Below, one piece after another: positions 7,006 to 8,024 of a stretch of 8,024 nt of DNA (its first letter is position 1; each line of letters opens with the position of its first letter). The position numbers were made by a program, and so were the translations under genes. This DNA comes from CAMENZ01 sp041854955. GTDB lineage: Bacteria > Bacillota > Clostridia > Peptostreptococcales > Anaerovoracaceae. Location: NCBI GenBank assembly GCA_041854955.1, contig JBHADF010000040.1, positions 1 through 8,024 on the forward strand. The letters run 5' to 3'. Below the pieces are notes generated by a model. It worked only from the letters and a program-made list of their open reading frames with translations, did not search any database and was not told where the DNA came from.

Positions 7006-7726
7006 TTTTATCTCCTATTACATTGTTATTTTTTACATCGCTGACGATTTCACCGTCTATGAGCGTTATGACCCTGTCGGCGTACTCCGTCATTTCCGGG
7101 TCATGGGAAACCAATACTATGGTCTGATGAAATGTTCTGGCAAAGTCATGAATCATGTGCATGACTTCCTTCGTGGTTTTCGAGTCCAAGTTTCCCGTAG
7201 GCTCATCGGCGAAAACTACTTCAGGCCGAGCTATAAAAGCTCTGGCAATGCCGACACGCTGCTGCTGTCCTCCCGACATCTGAGCCGGGAAGTGGCTGAA
7301 ACGATTTCTAAGACTTACTTTGCAAAGCATCTTTTTCGCTTCAACTTCTCGTATATTCTTCGGCATACCCTTGAAAATCAAGGGCAAGGCCACATTTTCC
7401 ACCGCCGTCAGCTCTGAAAGCAGGTTGTAGGACTGGAAAACGAAGCCTAAATGACTCTGCCTAAAGGAAGCAAGCTGGTTTTCACTCATGGCGGACACCA
7501 GAGCACCGCCGATTTTAACGCCGCCCCTTGTAGGCTTTTCAAGACCTGCCAGCATGTTCAAAAGCGTACTCTTTCCCGAGCCAGATGTACCGAAGATACA
7601 ACATATTTCCCCACGCTCGATTGAAAGATTGATGTTTTTTAACGCAACTACACGCTCTGAACCCATACGGTATTCTTTCCTAAGGTTTTTAACCTCGATG
7701 GCAGGCCCATTTGGTTTTTCTCTCAA
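6998..7726 (-). CDS. ABC transporter ATP-binding protein, MacB/LolD type
   Basis: A 242-residue cytoplasmic nucleotide-binding subunit. Numbered from the TTG at 7726: Walker A GTSGSGKST at 46-54 (Lys52), Q-loop Gln98 in VFQSYNLL, signature MSGGQQQRV at 150-158, Walker B VVFADEP at 170-176 with catalytic Glu175, D-loop GNLD, and H-loop His208 in LVSHDPE. LSGG replaced by MSGG, plus the ADEPTGNLDS motif, are typical of the MacB/LolD/FtsE group. An in-frame GTG at 7732 overlaps the SD sequence itself, whereas the TTG at 7726 is seven bases after GGAGG, so TTG is the likely start and adds nothing upstream of the first beta-strand. First gene of the minus-strand run; its 3' end overlaps the next gene by 8 nt. 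It should power the permease encoded two genes downstream. Confidence 0.96.
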   Translation of the reverse strand: MREKPNGPAIEVKNLRKEYRMGSERVVALKNINLSIERGEICCIFGTSGSGKSTLLNMLAGLEKPTRGGVKIGGALVSAMSENQLASFRQSHLGFVFQSYNLLSELTAVENVALPLIFKGMPKNIREVEAKKMLCKVSLRNRFSHFPAQMSGGQQQRVGIARAFIARPEVVFADEPTGNLDSKTTKEVMHMIHDFARTFHQTIVLVSHDPEMTEYADRVITLIDGEIVSDVKNNNVIGDKNE

Positions 7727-7731
7727 AATCA

Positions 7732-7739
7732 CCCCTCCT
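7732..7739 (-). promoter_or_regulatory. Strong ribosome binding site of the ATPase gene
   Basis: The minus strand reads AGGAGGGG, seven bases before TTG at 7726 when measured from the GGAGG core. The GTG at 7732 begins within the last base of this run and so is a poor start. Confidence 0.75.
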
Positions 7740-7761
7740 ATTCTTTTGAATTTAGAATATG

Positions 7762-7791
7762 TGTATGCTGGTACACAGCACAGTACATACA
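7762..7791. repeat. Inverted repeat TGTATG-N18-CATACA
   Basis: TGTATG at 7762-7767 and CATACA at 7786-7791 are exact inverted copies, with GTAC tetramers at 7771-7774 and 7783-7786 between them. It lies 23 bases upstream of the ATPase SD site, where it could be a protein-binding site or a hairpin in the leader. Confidence 0.4.
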
Positions 7792-7793
7792 GT

Positions 7794-7809
7794 TATAGTC
7801 TATACTATA
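7794..7809. repeat. Inverted repeat TATAGT-CTAT-ACTATA
   Basis: Six-base perfect arms (7794-7799 and 7804-7809) with a 4-base spacer. The same bases supply the -10-like hexamers on the minus strand, so the site may be an operator overlapping the ABC operon promoter, or simply AT-rich symmetry. Confidence 0.35.
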
Positions 7810-7845
7810 TTTGATGTTTTGGAAAGGAAAAAGGTTTCAAATTCA

Positions 7846-7888
7846 CAAAAAAATCACAGTGGGGCAGGCATAAGCCAAGGCTTTGCCC
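7846..7888 (-). terminator. Possible weak terminator hairpin
   Basis: GGGCA at 7862-7866 pairs with TGCCC at 7884-7888 and AAGC at 7872-7875 with GCTT at 7880-7883, leaving a 5-base bulge on one side. On the minus strand it is followed after 8 bases by T7 (7853-7847). The bulge and the gap make it a weak candidate; it would end a transcript entering from the right edge. Confidence 0.25.
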
Positions 7889-7958
7889 TGTCTACCCGGA
7901 GAAAATCATATTCCAAGGTGTTGATGGCAGTTTTGACTGGTACTTTTGTCATATTTCC

Positions 7959-7988
7959 TTGACACAAAGAGTGGAGATAGTATATCAT
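7959..7988 (+). promoter_or_regulatory. Sigma-A type promoter pointing out of the window
   Basis: A perfect TTGACA -35 (7959-7964) is followed after 18 bp by TATCAT (7983-7988, five of six consensus bases), or after 16 bp by TATATC. Transcription would start near 7995 and run off the right edge. A small dyad, TGTCA (7947-7951, with one base difference) and TGACA (7960-7964), overlaps the -35 and could be an operator. Confidence 0.6.
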
Positions 7989-8024
7989 TAGAAAGTTCTG
8001 TATTTGCTTGACTCGGGCTTTTCC

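Larger units (their letters stand above)
7740..8024. other. Non-coding region upstream of the ABC operon
   Basis: About 285 bases without a believable gene. From left to right it holds two inverted repeats near the ABC operon (7762-7791 and 7794-7809), an A7 run (7847-7853) beside an imperfect hairpin (7862-7888), and a plus-strand promoter overlapping a small dyad (7946-7988). No convincing -35/-10 pair for the minus-strand ABC operon was found; TATAGT (7809-7804) and TATAAC (7797-7792) are -10 candidates without good -35 partners. The plus-strand promoter suggests a divergent gene beginning beyond the right edge. Confidence 0.6.

Noticed and set aside
6941..7417. 158-residue plus-strand reading frame opposite the ATPase gene
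   Set aside because: It lies antisense to a gene with every ABC ATPase motif, has no SD site and its translation resembles no protein family; it is a shadow frame.
7842..7860. Repeated TCACA near 7843-7858 as a CRP-like site
   Set aside because: The two copies are direct repeats, not the inverted TGTGA-N6-TCACA arrangement, and lie in a simple A-rich run.
7759..7962. 67-residue plus-strand reading frame in the right-hand intergenic region
   Set aside because: No SD site, it spans the dyads and hairpin, and the translation shows no recognisable domain; the end of it overlaps the outward promoter.

Overview
The window looks like chromosomal DNA of an anaerobic, moderate-GC Firmicute (class Clostridia; I would not go below that). 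This is inferred from the cobQ-cbiC pairing typical of anaerobic cobalamin synthesis, strong purine-rich Shine-Dalgarno (SD) sites, GTG and TTG starts, U-tailed hairpin terminators, and a MacB-type ABC transporter paired with a membrane-anchored multi-Ig-domain protein. No RNA gene, CRISPR array, insertion sequence or phage gene was seen.

Layout. (1) 1-2023, plus strand: the end of a cobalamin operon, with cobQ cut by the left edge, then cbiC, closed by a hairpin terminator. (2) 2030-2454, plus strand: a lone 118-residue predicted membrane protein of unknown function with its own putative promoter. (3) 2500-2536: a long GC-rich hairpin shared as a terminator by converging genes. (4) 7726-2573, minus strand: a tightly packed run in the order ABC ATPase, secreted/anchored multi-domain protein, FtsX/MacB-type permease, then a two-domain class II aldolase-like protein. 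The first three overlap or touch (8-nt and 1-nt overlaps) and almost certainly form one transporter complex. The aldolase-like gene follows after 39 bp and has its own extended -10 promoter just past the permease stop codon. (5) 7740-8024: a non-coding region with inverted repeats and a good plus-strand promoter pointing out of the window.

How the genes work together. CobQ and CbiC act in the same pathway: CbiC makes cobyrinate-level intermediates and CobQ amidates the later a,c-diamide. The ATPase would energise the permease, and the anchored Ig-like protein probably serves as its extracellular partner, in the position MacA takes in MacAB systems; this role is inferred. The aldolase-like protein has no evident metabolic link to its neighbours. 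Its N-terminal half appears to be a degenerate second copy of the aldolase fold that has lost the metal ligands, which is the most notable protein-level observation here. I found no convincing wholly new system.
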